Shown here: positions 43,311 to 56,223 of the stretch, piece by piece | How the letters are laid out: the number at the start of each line of letters is the position of its first letter | How positions within the stretch are numbered: the first letter of the stretch is position 1 | Assembly (NCBI GenBank): GCA_948470475.1 | Contig: OX419345.1 | Span: 22,446,500 to 22,510,499, forward strand | Length of the DNA: 64,000 nucleotides | Direction of reading: 5' to 3' | DNA from: Galaxea fascicularis | Taxonomy: Eukaryota > Cnidaria > Anthozoa > Scleractinia > Euphylliidae | The notes under the pieces: generated by a model | What the model saw: only the letters and a program-made list of their open reading frames with translations | What the model was told of the DNA's origin: nothing | Database searches by the model: none | Translations under genes and position numbers: made by a program

Positions 43311-46300
43311 ATGGCGACTGGAAAGTATATTTTCTTCCTGATAGTCCTTGCTTGTGCCGTGGTAATACAGCCAAGAAGGCATTGTCATGGTCGGGATAAA
43401 GTTAGCGTCCAGTGTTTAGTAGGTCGAGGCTATATAAATAACGATCATTTAGGACGTCTGCTGCGTTATTTCGAACGTCACCACAGAAACATTGCTCGAC
43501 TTCACAGCATCGGACAATCTGTGAATAAAGGTCAATTATGGGCCATGCAGATAACAGATAAACCACTCGAGAGAGAACCAGGAGAACCAATGTTTAAATA
43601 TGTCGCAAATATGCACGGCAATGAAGTGATAGGGAGGCAAGTGTTAATCTATTTTATCGCTTATTTACTTGAAAATTACGGCCGAGATGAACGTATTACC
43701 AAACTAATTAACAACACTGATATATTTATTATGCCTTCGTTAAACCCTGATGGATTTAAGAAATCAAGAGAAGGAGTTTGTGGTGGAGGTATTGGACGTA
43801 ATAACCACAACGGCGTTGATCTAAACCGTGATTTTCCCGATCAGTTCAATAATTGGAACAACTACGACCTTGATTCTGCACAACCGGAAACTAAAGCCAT
43901 GATCAAATGGATACATGAAAACCCTTTCGTGCTGTCAGCAAATTTACACGGAGGGGCCTTGGTGGCAAGCTATCCTTTTGACAGCAATAAAGAACATCAG
44001 CAGGTTGGAAGATACAGTGCATCACCAGATGATCAAGTATTCCGACATTTAGCAAGTACATATGCCAAAAATCATAAAACTATGAGTACGAGTCGTGAGT
44101 GTGGTGAGTTTGAAGGGGGCATAACTAATGGTGCCTACTGGTATGATGTACTGGGAGGAATGCAAGATGTCAACTATCTAATAAGCAATTGTTTTGAGAT
44201 CACACTTGAACTGTCTTGTTGCAAACACCCACTCCGCTCTTATTTGCCAATAGAATGGGAAAATAACCGTGAAGCCCTTTTAGCCTATTTGGAACAAGTT
44301 CATCGAGGCATCAAGGGATTTGTGAAGAATCCTCAAGGAGTTGGTATTCAGCATGCAGTTATTCATGTTCAGGGGATTGACCATAATGTAACAACAGCAT
44401 CACATGGTGACTTCTGGAGAATTTTAGTAAATGGGATCTATACAGTCAGTGCTTTTGCTTCTGGATATGAGGGTAAAACCATCAGCAATGTTAGAGTAAC
44501 AGATGGAGAGGCTACACAATTAGAGTTTGTTCTTATTAACGATGACAGTCAAAGCAATGACGTAAACGAGGTACACCCATATGTGCAGCACATTCCATGG
44601 CTTAAACCAAGACAATTATCCAAACGAGACTTGAGTTCAAATCTTCAATTACTAGATCCACATGTTCAAGTACCTTTTACAAGCATTCCAACTACAGCTG
44701 AAGTGTTCACTCAAGTTGTTAAAGACTGGGAAAAACCAAGAATCTTCAGACATCATAATTATAATGATATGGTAACATTTTTACGCACCTTAGCAAACTT
44801 ATATCCAAACATTACTAGACTGTATTCTGTGGGTAAGTCTGTGCAGAACAGAGAACTGTGGGTGATTGAAATTACAGACAATCCAGGAATTCATGAGCTT
44901 GGTGAACCTGAGTTCAAGTATGTAGGAAACATGCATGGTGATGAAGTGATAGGAAGGGAAACTCTTTTACTTTTAAGTCAGTCACTTTGTGAGAACTATC
45001 AGAAAGTTCCTGCAATAACAGCACTTGTAGATTACACTAGAATTCATATCATGCCGTCAATGAACCCTGATGGTTACGAAAGGGCTACAGAAGGACAAAA
45101 TTCTGGTCCGGGACGTGAAAATGCTAAAAATGTTGACTTGAACAGAAATTTTCCAGATCAATTTTTTCCCAATCTCAACGCCAATCATCAGCCTGAAACA
45201 ACTGCTGTGATGAATTGGATCAAGGCAACTCCGTTTGTGTTATCAGCTAATCTTCATGGAGGTTCCATTGTTGCAAACTACCCATTTGATGACACACCAT
45301 CTGGCAGAGAAGGCTACAGCCGCAGTCCTGATGATGCTGTGTTTCAGCAGCTAGCTCTCTCATATTCCAAAGCACATCCAGTCATGGGAGGAGGAAGGCC
45401 ATGTCCTGCATATCCAGATGAGTACTTTCGGGATGGTATCACTAATGGTGCACACTGGTATGTCGTTAAGGGAGGCATGCAGGATTATAATTACCTTCAC
45501 TCAAACTGTTTTGAACTCACCATAGAAATGAGTTGTAAAAAGTTTCCTGTTCAGTCCACATTGCAGTCTTATTGGGATGCTAACAAAGTTTCACTGTTGA
45601 CATTCTTGTCTCAAGTGCATACTGGCATCAAGGGATTCATACAAAGTGAGACTGGAGCTGCAATAAATCATGCCATCATTTCTGTCTCTGGGATAAACCA
45701 TGACATCTATTCTGCACATGATGGAGATTATTGGCGACTTCTCATCCCTGGACAATATTCTGTCAGTGTGTCTGCCCCAGGTTATATATCTGCTACTAAA
45801 AGCATTACAGTATCTCCTGGACTTGCTACAGAATTAAATTTTGTACTGACACAGCCAATCCCTTCTATGGTTCAAGCCCCCAATCAGACATTCACCACCA
45901 CTCTGAACCTGTTTCCTGTTGAAAACCCCTCTGAAGGAGCAGATCACTCCTCACTGCCACCTTCTATTCCTGTTGTATCAAGACCTGTAGAAGTACAGTC
46001 AACTAGCACAACACAAAACACGATACAAGTTCCTATGTCATCTTCAACATTAGCTACAGTAGGTAGGTAAAATCCTTGGTGATTAAATCTTTGACTTCTC
46101 TTAGTGACATTATATAATCTGGGGTACAGATCACACAAGTTATGGAAATCATTTAAAATTATGGTCAAAAACTGTGTTGATGTTTGTATACCAAATGTAG
46201 ATTGCAGATAATAGAACAAAAAATGGGCAAATGAAGTTTGACTAAATTGACACTTGAACACAGTTCTGTAGCATCTGATTCATCTCCAAATTTATAATGC

Positions 46301-49300
46301 TGTAATTGCATTACAGGGTTGGGAAGAACTCCTTTCAAGACCTAGTATATGATATTTTTCATATTTTTCTTTCTTTTGTTAGAGCACATGCCACAATTTT
46401 CTCATCATACCTACCATGAGATGACTTTGTTTCTTCAAGAACAAGCCAGCAAATGCTCTAGTATTACCAGAATGACACAACTTGGAAAGAGTCGTCAAGG
46501 GAAACCAATTTATGCCATGATCATGACAGATGCTTTGCAACAGAGTCATCAGAAACCTCAGGTTGGTCTCATTGGCAGCCTACAGGGTACAGATATCATA
46601 GGGAAAGAGCTTCTTCTAAAGTTGATTGAATACTTGTGCAGTGCTTACCAACAGAAACAAGACAGAGTGATCAGACTTCTTCAAACAACAACTGTTCACA
46701 TTGTGCCAGCTGTTGATGTGGATGGGAATGAGAAGGTAACTGCTGGTGACTGTAAAGGAAAACTGGAGCCTAAAGATGACTTGTCCATGAGCTTTTATTA
46801 CAACCTGAGTTCAGTACCAGTCAGCAGTGAAAAGGTCAGAAGTCTTATCACATTTTGAGCTGTTCATTTGTATCTCCAAGAGCACACAGAATTTGTTGTC
46901 TTATGGTGGCAATTGTTGTATTCTTTACAGTTATCCAAGTCTACTGTTGATGAGCCTCAAGAGGTCAACCATGTCAAGGCTTGGATAAAAAACAACAACT
47001 TTTCTCTTCTAGCTGACTTCAGTGGAGGAGAGATGGTGGCAAGGTAGGTATCAGAAATAAAACAGTGATAGCAAATTGTTGTTTCCCTTCTACTTAAGTT
47101 AAACAGTCAACAGGGCAATGGCTTTCTTTGTAATACATGTGGTTTATTGTTCATTTGAAATGGAGATTACAGTATCTGAGATCAATAAGACCTGTATTTG
47201 TTCAATGGTTTCTCAGGTAAGTCATGCTTTGAATTCTTTCAGCTATCTTATCTTGACTAGTGAATTAAGGTTTGAATTAACTGCAGCTGGGATTCAATTT
47301 ATTTTTTCTTGCTTATTGAAGTTTTATTGACCAGGATTTCATCCAGTTAACGGTTGTCAGAAAGTTTTGAAGTAGGTGGCTATTTTGTCACATTATTCTA
47401 AGCAAGGACTCGAAAAGTCAGACGAATATTCCAGCAGAGTAACTGGCCAGGAAAACGAAGTTAGTGTTGATATTTGTAATTTGCTTTTTTCTGTCTGCAT
47501 TTGACAACCCTGAGTAACTCATCTAAATTTGTACAACGTGCATTGCTGCACCTGGCCCTTTGATTGTAGTGCAACAGCGGTAAAAAAGGTCCATCATCAT
47601 CATCATCAACTTTAAGTGTCAGAGTTACAAGCCGGCTATCTGGAAAAAGAGCCTACTAATTGGGGACATCTTGTCCATGCATGGTTACACCATGTTGGTA
47701 TGGTATGTGCTTGTAGAAAAGAGAAATGTGTTTTCTCTGAATGGGCTAATTCGTTTATCACATTTAAAACAAATAAAATCAAAGGACTGAACCTCCCAAA
47801 ACAGATTTCTCCTTTTTGTTTTCACAGATATCCAATGAGTTTTCCCGTGAGTGGCCGTGATCATGTCAAGGGTACAGTGATATTTGGTGCCTTGGTTAAA
47901 GAGCTTGCCCTTGCTTACTCTACCAAGCATCCCACAATGCACCTTGGAGAGAGTTGTAATGAATCTGCTGCGGGCTTTGATAATGGGATTGTAAATGGTG
48001 CCCAATGGAAAGACCTTCATTACACCATGCAAGATTATGCGCACTTGACTCTCAATATTCCTCAATTATCTTTCTTTATTTCTTGTTGTAAGTTCCCACC
48101 GGCTAAAGAGCTAGGTGACATCTGGGAAGCAAACCGTGAATCACTTTTAGCATTCTTGGGTAAATCTCATGAAGGCATTCAAGGTGTTATTCACACCCTT
48201 GACCACAGACCGGTCAACAGCTCCACGGTGACCATTAAAAGCTCGAGTGGTTCATTTGTCCTTAAACAACATGATTCAAGCTTTCGCCAGCTCTTGCCAA
48301 AAGGAAAGTACAAGGTCACAGCACATGCGCTAGGCTACGCAAGCGTGACGAAAGAGGTTATAGTAAAGGATGGCTCCGAAACTGCCCTGATGTTCAATTT
48401 GCATGAGAAACCAAGATTCTCTCATCACAAGTATGCGGCGATGGAAAGTTTTCTGAGAGATATATCGTCTAAATGTCCAAATATCAGCAGGCTGTACAGC
48501 ATTGGGCAGACGGTGCAGTACCGTAATATCTGGGTTATGGAGATCTCTGATAACCCAGGGATACATGAACCAGGTGAACCGGAGTTCAGATATGTAGGCG
48601 GGGTACACGGCAATGAAGCAGTCGGTAAAGAAATGCTCCTGCTTATGATTCAGCACCTGTGTTTGAGTTATGGCAAAGATGATTTGGTGACTCGGCTGGT
48701 GAACAGCACCCGCATCCACATCCTTCCCGCCCTGAACGCTGACGGGTTTGAAGTGGCAACAGAAGGCAACTGCGTGTCCAATAAAGGAAGGAATAACGCA
48801 AGAGACGTGGATTTAAACTCCAATTTCCCAGGTATATTGTAGGTTGTAAAGTGTACTACCATGAGGGCTTGAATTGGACAATTTCAATGTTCTTGTCTGC
48901 TACAGAGCCGCAACTTGTCACAACTTGTGGCTATTGTTTCCTTTTCTCAAAAACTTTGACAGTTGAAAGCCTTGGCACACAAAGCCTCCACTACATACCT
49001 TTTTAACTGCTTTGACCTCTTGTCAAAGAAAATTTTGAACCCAGCGTGTTAGTTTGGGTTGGTAAAAGTTGACATTTTCGAGAACCCCAGTTGGCATCTG
49101 TTATTTTCAAAAAAGACAGATCATACGATATTGGCCAATGGAGACTAAAATAGTAACAGCCATAATTACAGTAAGAACGCCCTTAATTGTTAGTGTTCTC
49201 AAACAATGTTACTTCACAGGGGTGTACGACTCAGCACGAAAGACGTTTGAAGCCGAAACAAACGCGATAATGAAGTGGATGAAGCAGTACCCGTTTGTTC

Positions 49301-52300
49301 TGTCGGCCAGTCTCCTTGGGGGCTCACTGGTAGCACATTACCCCTATGATGCCCATCCGCAAGGTCGCTCGCTTCCCAACCCCACACCTGATGACGATGT
49401 CTTCCGTTACCTAGCAACCTCGTACTCCAACTCGCATCCCCTAATGCATTATGGGAAGCCATTGTGCCCAGGCCCTTCTGTACAAGAAAAGTTCCCCAAC
49501 GGGATCACGAACGGTGCAGCGTGGGAGAGCAAAAGTGGTGGAATGAAGGATTATGTTTATGAGAATACCAACTGCTTTGAGATCAGTGTGCATATGGGCT
49601 GTTGTAAGTTCCCATTTTCTAAGGATTTAGACCACCAGTGGAAGGAACACAAGGAGCCCCTTTTCTTATTCATGTTTCAGGTAAGATATTCATTAACTTT
49701 TATATCTACCCGGATTTTTGAAAACAGGGTCGCAGGAAAGTTATACTAAGCCTTGTTTATTTTAGTACTGAGGTGTGTTTCCCCCTTCTATTCTTCTTCG
49801 TCTTTGCTTGTGCTGGGGGGAGCGACGATGGCAATTAGCTGATTAGTAAGAGAAAGTTAACATTGAAAGTTGAAATAAGCTCTTTCCTCGTCCCCCCCCC
49901 CCCCTACCCTCTCCCTCCTCCCTTTTAATACTCTTTATTTGGTCCCACTCTCTCTCTCTCTCTCTTTCTTAAGAAAATTTGCATGAATTTGAAATCTTAG
50001 CGTAGGCTTAGTTTCAAACGGAGTCAGTATATTTAGCTTTCCTGTTCACTTCCTAGAGCAAAGTTTTCCTTAGAGCATCATGAAGCTCAGTGAGGGAAAA
50101 ATTCTAGCGAGATGCAGTATCTGCCTCGTCTAATAACCTTCGTGCGTATTTATGTTGTCGGGGCTATGAAGTCGACTGTTAGGCGCAGTGAAGGTTATTG
50201 TAGAGCTTTGCTTTCGGAGGTAAGGAGTCTTTAGCCTCAAAACGTAGGTGTCAGGGTTGATTTGTAAGCGCAGATGGTGAAATTGGACTTGACTTTTGAC
50301 CAGGCTAAAGACTTAGTAAAAATTGAGCAAGAAACAAGGGCTTGACGGAAGTTCGCTTGAAATCGTTTTTCAACATCCGGGACTTCAAGTAACTATCAGG
50401 CGACGACAAGATTTGCCTCGGTATTTCTGCGCGAAAACCGTAAGTTTTTCCAGTTTCTTGACTTGTTACCGCCCTTGCGGCTTTAGCGATTCTATGCTAG
50501 TGATCTGATAAGTGATGTGATAATTTGAAGTGTCATAATGTGTGATTTCCGGCCTCAAATCTAGTCGTAACATTTGCCACATGTTTACGTAGATGTAATT
50601 TACCAAGAGCTTGCTGTTATTTGTGTTAGCCACCAGGGAATTCGGTTTAAAACGTTGCTTGATTTCGTGCAAATCGATGCCTCTTTCCGACGGCAACTTT
50701 GCTCTCGGCAAGGCCGACGTTTCAAAGCAAGATTTGGGCAAAACTGACACTACTGCCCACACGATAGTTCAGGTCAGAGGTTACGTCGATTTCATGTCTA
50801 ATTATACAGCAAATAGCCATGTTCTTTTTTTTTTCCTTTCGTCGACACTGTAATCTGGTAATAAGCAAAAAGTTAAGTGTCCTTGTTGAACAACGGAGGT
50901 AATAGCAAAGGAAGTTCTAAAAAGCCTCGAATTTTCGTAGACCTGGTTTTCATAAGGTCGGGTATATATTTCACAGGATTAGCAAATATGGGGACTGATT
51001 TCACAGCCAAACTTGTTCAAATCACAACTCTTTTCGCGTACAAATGTTACAGACCTTAGAAGACGGCTTTCAAGCCTAACATAAGTCCCCGATCTTCACA
51101 ATGTCTGCACTTTAAGCAAGTCACTAGTATTCTAAGGTAATTTATGTCATGGCTATGACCAAGAGCACAGTTTCATGTCTAAAGATTTGATCATCTAAAG
51201 GCAACTTCTCTGCTTTTCGCACTTAGAACTCTTCATTTGAACGTTTCCTATCGTTTTAAGTTGAATATGAAAGAATTCTGTGCAATTCGACCGATATGCT
51301 TGAGATATCTACCCGGATTTTTGAAAACAGGGTCGCAGGAAAGTTATACTAAGCCTTGTTTATTTTAGTACTGAGGTGTGTTTCCCCCTTCTATTCTTCT
51401 TCGTCTTTGCTTGTGCTGGGGGGAGCGACGATGGCAATTAGCTGATTAGTAAGAGAAAGTTAACATTGAAAGTTGAAATAAGCTCTTTCCTCGTCCCCCC
51501 CCCCCCCCTACCCTCTCCCTCCTCCCTTTTAATACTCTTTATTTGGTCCCACTCTCTCTCTCTCTCTCTTTCTTAAGAAAATTTGCATGAATTTGAAATC
51601 TTAGCGTAGGCTTAGTTTCAAACGGAGTCAGTATATTTAGCTTTCCTGTTCACTTCCTAGAGCAAAGTTTTCCTTAGAGCATCATGAAGCTCAGTGAGGG
51701 AAAAATTCTAGCGAGATGCAGTATCTGCCTCGTCTAATAACCTTCGTGCGTATTTATGTTGTCGGGGCTATGAAGTCGACTGTTAGGCGCAGTGAAGGTT
51801 ATTGTAGAGCTTTGCTTTCGGAGGTAAGGAGTCTTTAGCCTCAAAACGTAGGTGTCAGGGTTGATTTGTAAGCGCAGATGGTGAAATTGGACTTGACTTT
51901 TGACCAGGCTAAAGACTTAGTAAAAATTGAGCAAGAAACAAGGGCTTGACGGAAGTTCGCTTGAAATCGTTTTTCAACATCCGGGACTTCAAGTAACTAT
52001 CAGGCGACGACAAGATTTGCCTCGGTATTTCTGCGCGAAAACCGTAAGTTTTTCCAGTTTCTTGACTTGTTACCGCCCTTGCGGCTTTAGCGATTCTATG
52101 CTAGTGATCTGATAAGTGATGTGATAATTTGAAGTGTCATAATGTGTGATTTCCGGCCTCAAATCTAGTCGTAACATTTGCCACATGTTTACGTAGATGT
52201 AATTTACCAAGAGCTTGCTGTTATTTGTGTTAGCCACCAGGGAATTCGGTTTAAAACGTTGCTTGATTTCGTGCAAATCGATGCCTCTTTCCGACGGCAA

Positions 52301-54963
52301 CTTTGCTCTCGGCAAGGCCGACGTTTCAAAGCAAGATTTGGGCAAAACTGACACTACTGCCCACACGATAGTTCAGGTCAGAGGTTACGTCGATTTCATG
52401 TCTAATTATACAGCAAATAGCCATGTTCTTTTTTTTTTCCTTTCGTCGACACTGTAATCTGGTAATAAGCAAAAAGTTAAGTGTCCTTGTTGAACAACGG
52501 AGGTAATAGCAAAGGAAGTTCTAAAAAGCCTCGAATTTTCGTAGACCTGGTTTTCATAAGGTCGGGTATATATTTCACAGGATTAGCAAATATGGGGACT
52601 GATTTCACAGCCAAACTTGTTCAAATCACAACTCTTTTCGCGTACAAATGTTACAGACCTTAGAAGACGGCTTTCAAGCCTAACATAAGTCCCCGATCTT
52701 CACAATGTCTGCACTTTAAGCAAGTCACTAGTATTCTAAGGTAATTTATGTCATGGCTATGACCAAGAGCACAGTTTCATGTCTAAAGATTTGATCATCT
52801 AAAGGCAACTTCTCTGCTTTTCGCACTTAGAACTCTTCATTTGAACGTTTCCTATCGTTTTAAGTTGAATATGAAAGAATTCTGTGCAATTCGACCGATA
52901 TGCTTGAGATATCTACCCGGATTTTTGAAAACAGGGTCGCAGGAAAGTTATACTAAGCCTTGTTTATTTTAGTACTGAGGTGTGTTTCCCCCTTCTATTC
53001 TTCTTCGTCTTTGCTTGTGCTGGGGGGAGCGACGATGGCAATTAGCTGATTAGTAAGAGAAAGTTAACATTGAAAGTTGAAATAAGCTCTTTCCTCGTCC
53101 CCCCCCCCCCCTACCCTCTCCCTCCTCCCTTTTAATACTCTTTATTTGGTCCCACTCTCTCTCTCTCTCTCTTTCTTAAGAAAATTTGCATGAATTTGAA
53201 ATCTTAGCGTAGGCTTAGTTTCAAACGGAGTCAGTATATTTAGCTTTCCTGTTCACTTCCTAGAGCAAAGTTTTCCTTAGAGCATCATGAAGCTCAGTGA
53301 GGGAAAAATTCTAGCGAGATGCAGTATCTGCCTCGTCTAATAACCTTCGTGCGTATTTATGTTGTCGGGGCTATGAAGTCGACTGTTAGGCGCAGTGAAG
53401 GTTATTGTAGAGCTTTGCTTTCGGAGGTAAGGAGTCTTTAGCCTCAAAACGTAGGTGTCAGGGTTGATTTGTAAGCGCAGATGGTGAAATTGGACTTGAC
53501 TTTTGACCAGGCTAAAGACTTAGTAAAAATTGAGCAAGAAACAAGGGCTTGACGGAAGTTCGCTTGAAATCGTTTTTCAACATCCGGGACTTCAAGTAAC
53601 TATCAGGCGACGACAAGATTTGCCTCGGTATTTCTGCGCGAAAACCGTAAGTTTTTCCAGTTTCTTGACTTGTTACCGCCCTTGCGGCTTTAGCGATTCT
53701 ATGCTAGTGATCTGATAAGTGATGTGATAATTTGAAGTGTCATAATGTGTGATTTCCGGCCTCAAATCTAGTCGTAACATTTGCCACATGTTTACGTAGA
53801 TGTAATTTACCAAGAGCTTGCTGTTATTTGTGTTAGCCACCAGGGAATTCGGTTTAAAACGTTGCTTGATTTCGTGCAAATCGATGCCTCTTTCCGACGG
53901 CAACTTTGCTCTCGGCAAGGCCGACGTTTCAAAGCAAGATTTGGGCAAAACTGACACTACTGCCCACACGATAGTTCAGGTCAGAGGTTACGTCGATTTC
54001 ATGTCTAATTATACAGCAAATAGCCATGTTCTTTTTTTTTTCCTTTCGTCGACACTGTAATCTGGTAATAAGCAAAAAGTTAAGTGTCCTTGTTGAACAA
54101 CGGAGGTAATAGCAAAGGAAGTTCTAAAAAGCCTCGAATTTTCGTAGACCTGGTTTTCATAAGGTCGGGTATATATATATGATTAATTAGGTAAGGGAGA
54201 ATATCTTGTTATTTTAAACGCGGAAATACAGCAGTCGGTGAATCCTGGCTGTGCGCACGAGGGAATCGCAGAGATTATGGGTGAACACATCTTTCCCAGT
54301 GGTATTGACGTGGAAGTTCAACTCTTTGTTTGAAGAAAATATTTACTTACCTCTCCATCTCTTTTGCCGGTGCAGCATTCTATCAGTGAGACACAAAATA
54401 TTTCGATCTCAACCAAACAAGGGTTGCTTGATGTTGGCAATGTTCATTTTCAGGTACACCGCGGTATAAAAGGCTTCGTGTATGATGACACAGGATCTCC
54501 CATACCTGATGCTGTGATCTCCATCAAGGGCCATGACCATGACGTCACGACTGCTAGAGACGGTGATTTTTGGCGTTTGTTAACACCTGGGAGCTATCAA
54601 GTTACCGTGTCTGCGCCAGGACGGAAAGCGGTTACAATGGACGTCCAAGTGCAGCCAAATGAGCCAGCGACACAGGTCCAGTTCACTCTGCGCAGGAAAA
54701 GTACAGTGCTTGGTTTGCCAGCGGCTGTGTTAGTGGGCATCAGTGTCATGGTAACAGTAGTATTGGTTCTTGTTGCTGTAGGGTTGTGGCGATTGGCGCG
54801 ATACAGAAAACAGCTGAATGTCAGACGGAATGGGTATATTATGGATTATGATCACGAAAGATCTCTGAACTCTTTTAACTCCAAGGCGCTCCTTGGCAAC
54901 GACTATTCTGACGATACAGACGAGGAGGAAGAAGATATAATATTGGAAAATTGGAAACGATAA
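43311..54963 (+). CDS. CPD: Carboxypeptidase D-like, four carboxypeptidase domains and one TM
   Basis: Exons 43311-46062, 46383-46834, 46931-47043, 47828-48831, 49220-49680, 54454-54963; 1763 residues. It has a signal peptide, four M14B domains each with a transthyretin-like subdomain, a TM helix (about 1680-1706) and a tail with an acidic cluster (DDTDEEEED), as in trans-Golgi carboxypeptidase D. It removes C-terminal Lys/Arg from processed peptides. Domain I keeps H102, E105, R173, H213 and E300; domain II keeps H542, E545, H649 and E739. Domain III has Gln985, Asp988, Ser1099 and Phe1189 at ligand or catalytic positions. Domain IV keeps H1366 and E1369 but has Ser1437 for Arg, Leu1473 for the third His and His1565 for the catalytic Glu. 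Domains III and IV should be inactive. The first 2.75 kb, covering two domains, is one exon. Confidence 0.92.
49702..54176. repeat. 2.8-copy tandem repeat of a 1.6-kb unit in the last CPD intron
   Basis: Unit 1 is 49702-51304, unit 2 is 51305-52908, unit 3 is 52909 to about 54176 (truncated). Periods are 1603 and 1604, the difference coming from a poly-C run (13, 14 and 13 C). Small open frames inside are identical across copies, so identity is close to 100 percent. Each unit also has a (CT)n run. No transposase or polymerase frame and no terminal repeats are visible. The array sits wholly between the exons ending 49680 and starting 54454. Confidence 0.92.
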
Positions 54964-56223
54964 TTATGGCTGAATTGTAAAAAGATTTAATATTTTTATA
55001 ACCAATAATATTGCCGTTGAACGGCAACAGCAAGTGAAACATAAGTTTTTCTGCACTTCTTTTCCGTGAAGAGAGATTAGAATTATTGGGTCACGTTATG
55101 TTAAAATGAGGTTGGACGTAAAATATATTCAACTTATCATGTTACTTAAGTAACCGGGATGCTTGCTGTTTTTATGGATTCCTCGCATCTTAAGCTAACG
55201 AATTAATGTCTGAATATACTTTTGGTTATCTCTATTTTCAGGCAACGTAAAAGTGATTTTAATAAGATTTGAGGTAAATTTTTGAATTTGAAATGCCGCG
55301 TTTTTTCCTATCGTGTCGGGATAGCTTTCGTCAATTGCTAGAATACATCTCGGTTTTTTTTGGTGAGTGTCCAGGAAAGTCAATTTTGCCTGAAAGCTGT
55401 TACGAATAATTGGTTGTACGCCCGTGTATTTCTTTATACATGGAGCATTTGGTATAATAAATGGAACAGTTAACAAAGGGTCTGATGTCGTTTACTGTTA
55501 CCCTTGGGTCCTCCCTTACAGGAAGGGGGGGGGAGGCGATATGGGAGGAAGGACCGACTGAACATATGCTTCTGGCAGAAGTTGCAGCTAAAGATTATCG
55601 GGTTCCTTGTAAAATGTCCAAGAGGCTTTGACTTGTCTTTGAGGTCATATAAAACAGTGATACCACTCTTGGACTTCTGTGAAAGTTATGCAGTTTTTTA
55701 ACTGACAATCCATTCAATGAATTTTTCTTTAGTGAAGGGAAGTGCGCATAATACCACAAAAAAGGTTTATTGGTCTTACGTGCAGCTGAAGCTCTACACG
55801 TCGAGAAGAGAGATGAATTTTTGCGTGAAGAGAGCTGAAGAGGGTTATAGAAATGAATTAAACCACGATTCGGACTGCAGTAGGTCAAAGACCTCTCGTC
55901 GTCCTCTCTTCACTGGTTGTGTGATTGAAAATGGTATCTGCAGTGGATTAACTGTTATCCGTGGGTAAACGTTTTGTCATTCGGGGAAAATAAAGCTTAT
56001 TGTCTTATAAAACTCCTTAGGGGGAGTGTTTGCAACTCGAACTTGATTCGTGATCGACTTTACTTGCTTTAGCAGTACAATCAACCGCTGCTTGTAGTCC
56101 ATGTTAATTTTGGACTCGTGGTGATCGCGGCACCTTATTGCGCGTGAACGCGTAGATGCGCGTGTCTTACACGAAGGGAATACATGAAAACGAGGCACCG
56201 CCATTTTGGAAAGTAGAATAATC
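54964..56223. other. Intergenic spacer between CPD and INO80B
   Basis: A poly(A) signal AATAAA at about 55456-55461 may end the CPD transcript. A small hairpin (TTGCCGTT / AACGGCAA) lies near 55011-55028. Short frames here are not convincing genes. Confidence 0.5.
56198..56209. promoter_or_regulatory. YY1-like site just upstream of the INO80B start
   Basis: CCGCCATTTTGG reads CCAAAATGGCGG on the other strand, close to the YY1 consensus AAnATGGCGGC. It lies 15 bases before the ATG at 56224, the usual place for YY1 motifs in housekeeping 5' UTRs. The region around it is CpG-rich (several GCGCG/ACGCG). YY1 is a partner of the INO80 complex in vertebrates, so self-regulation is possible but speculative. 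Confidence 0.4.
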
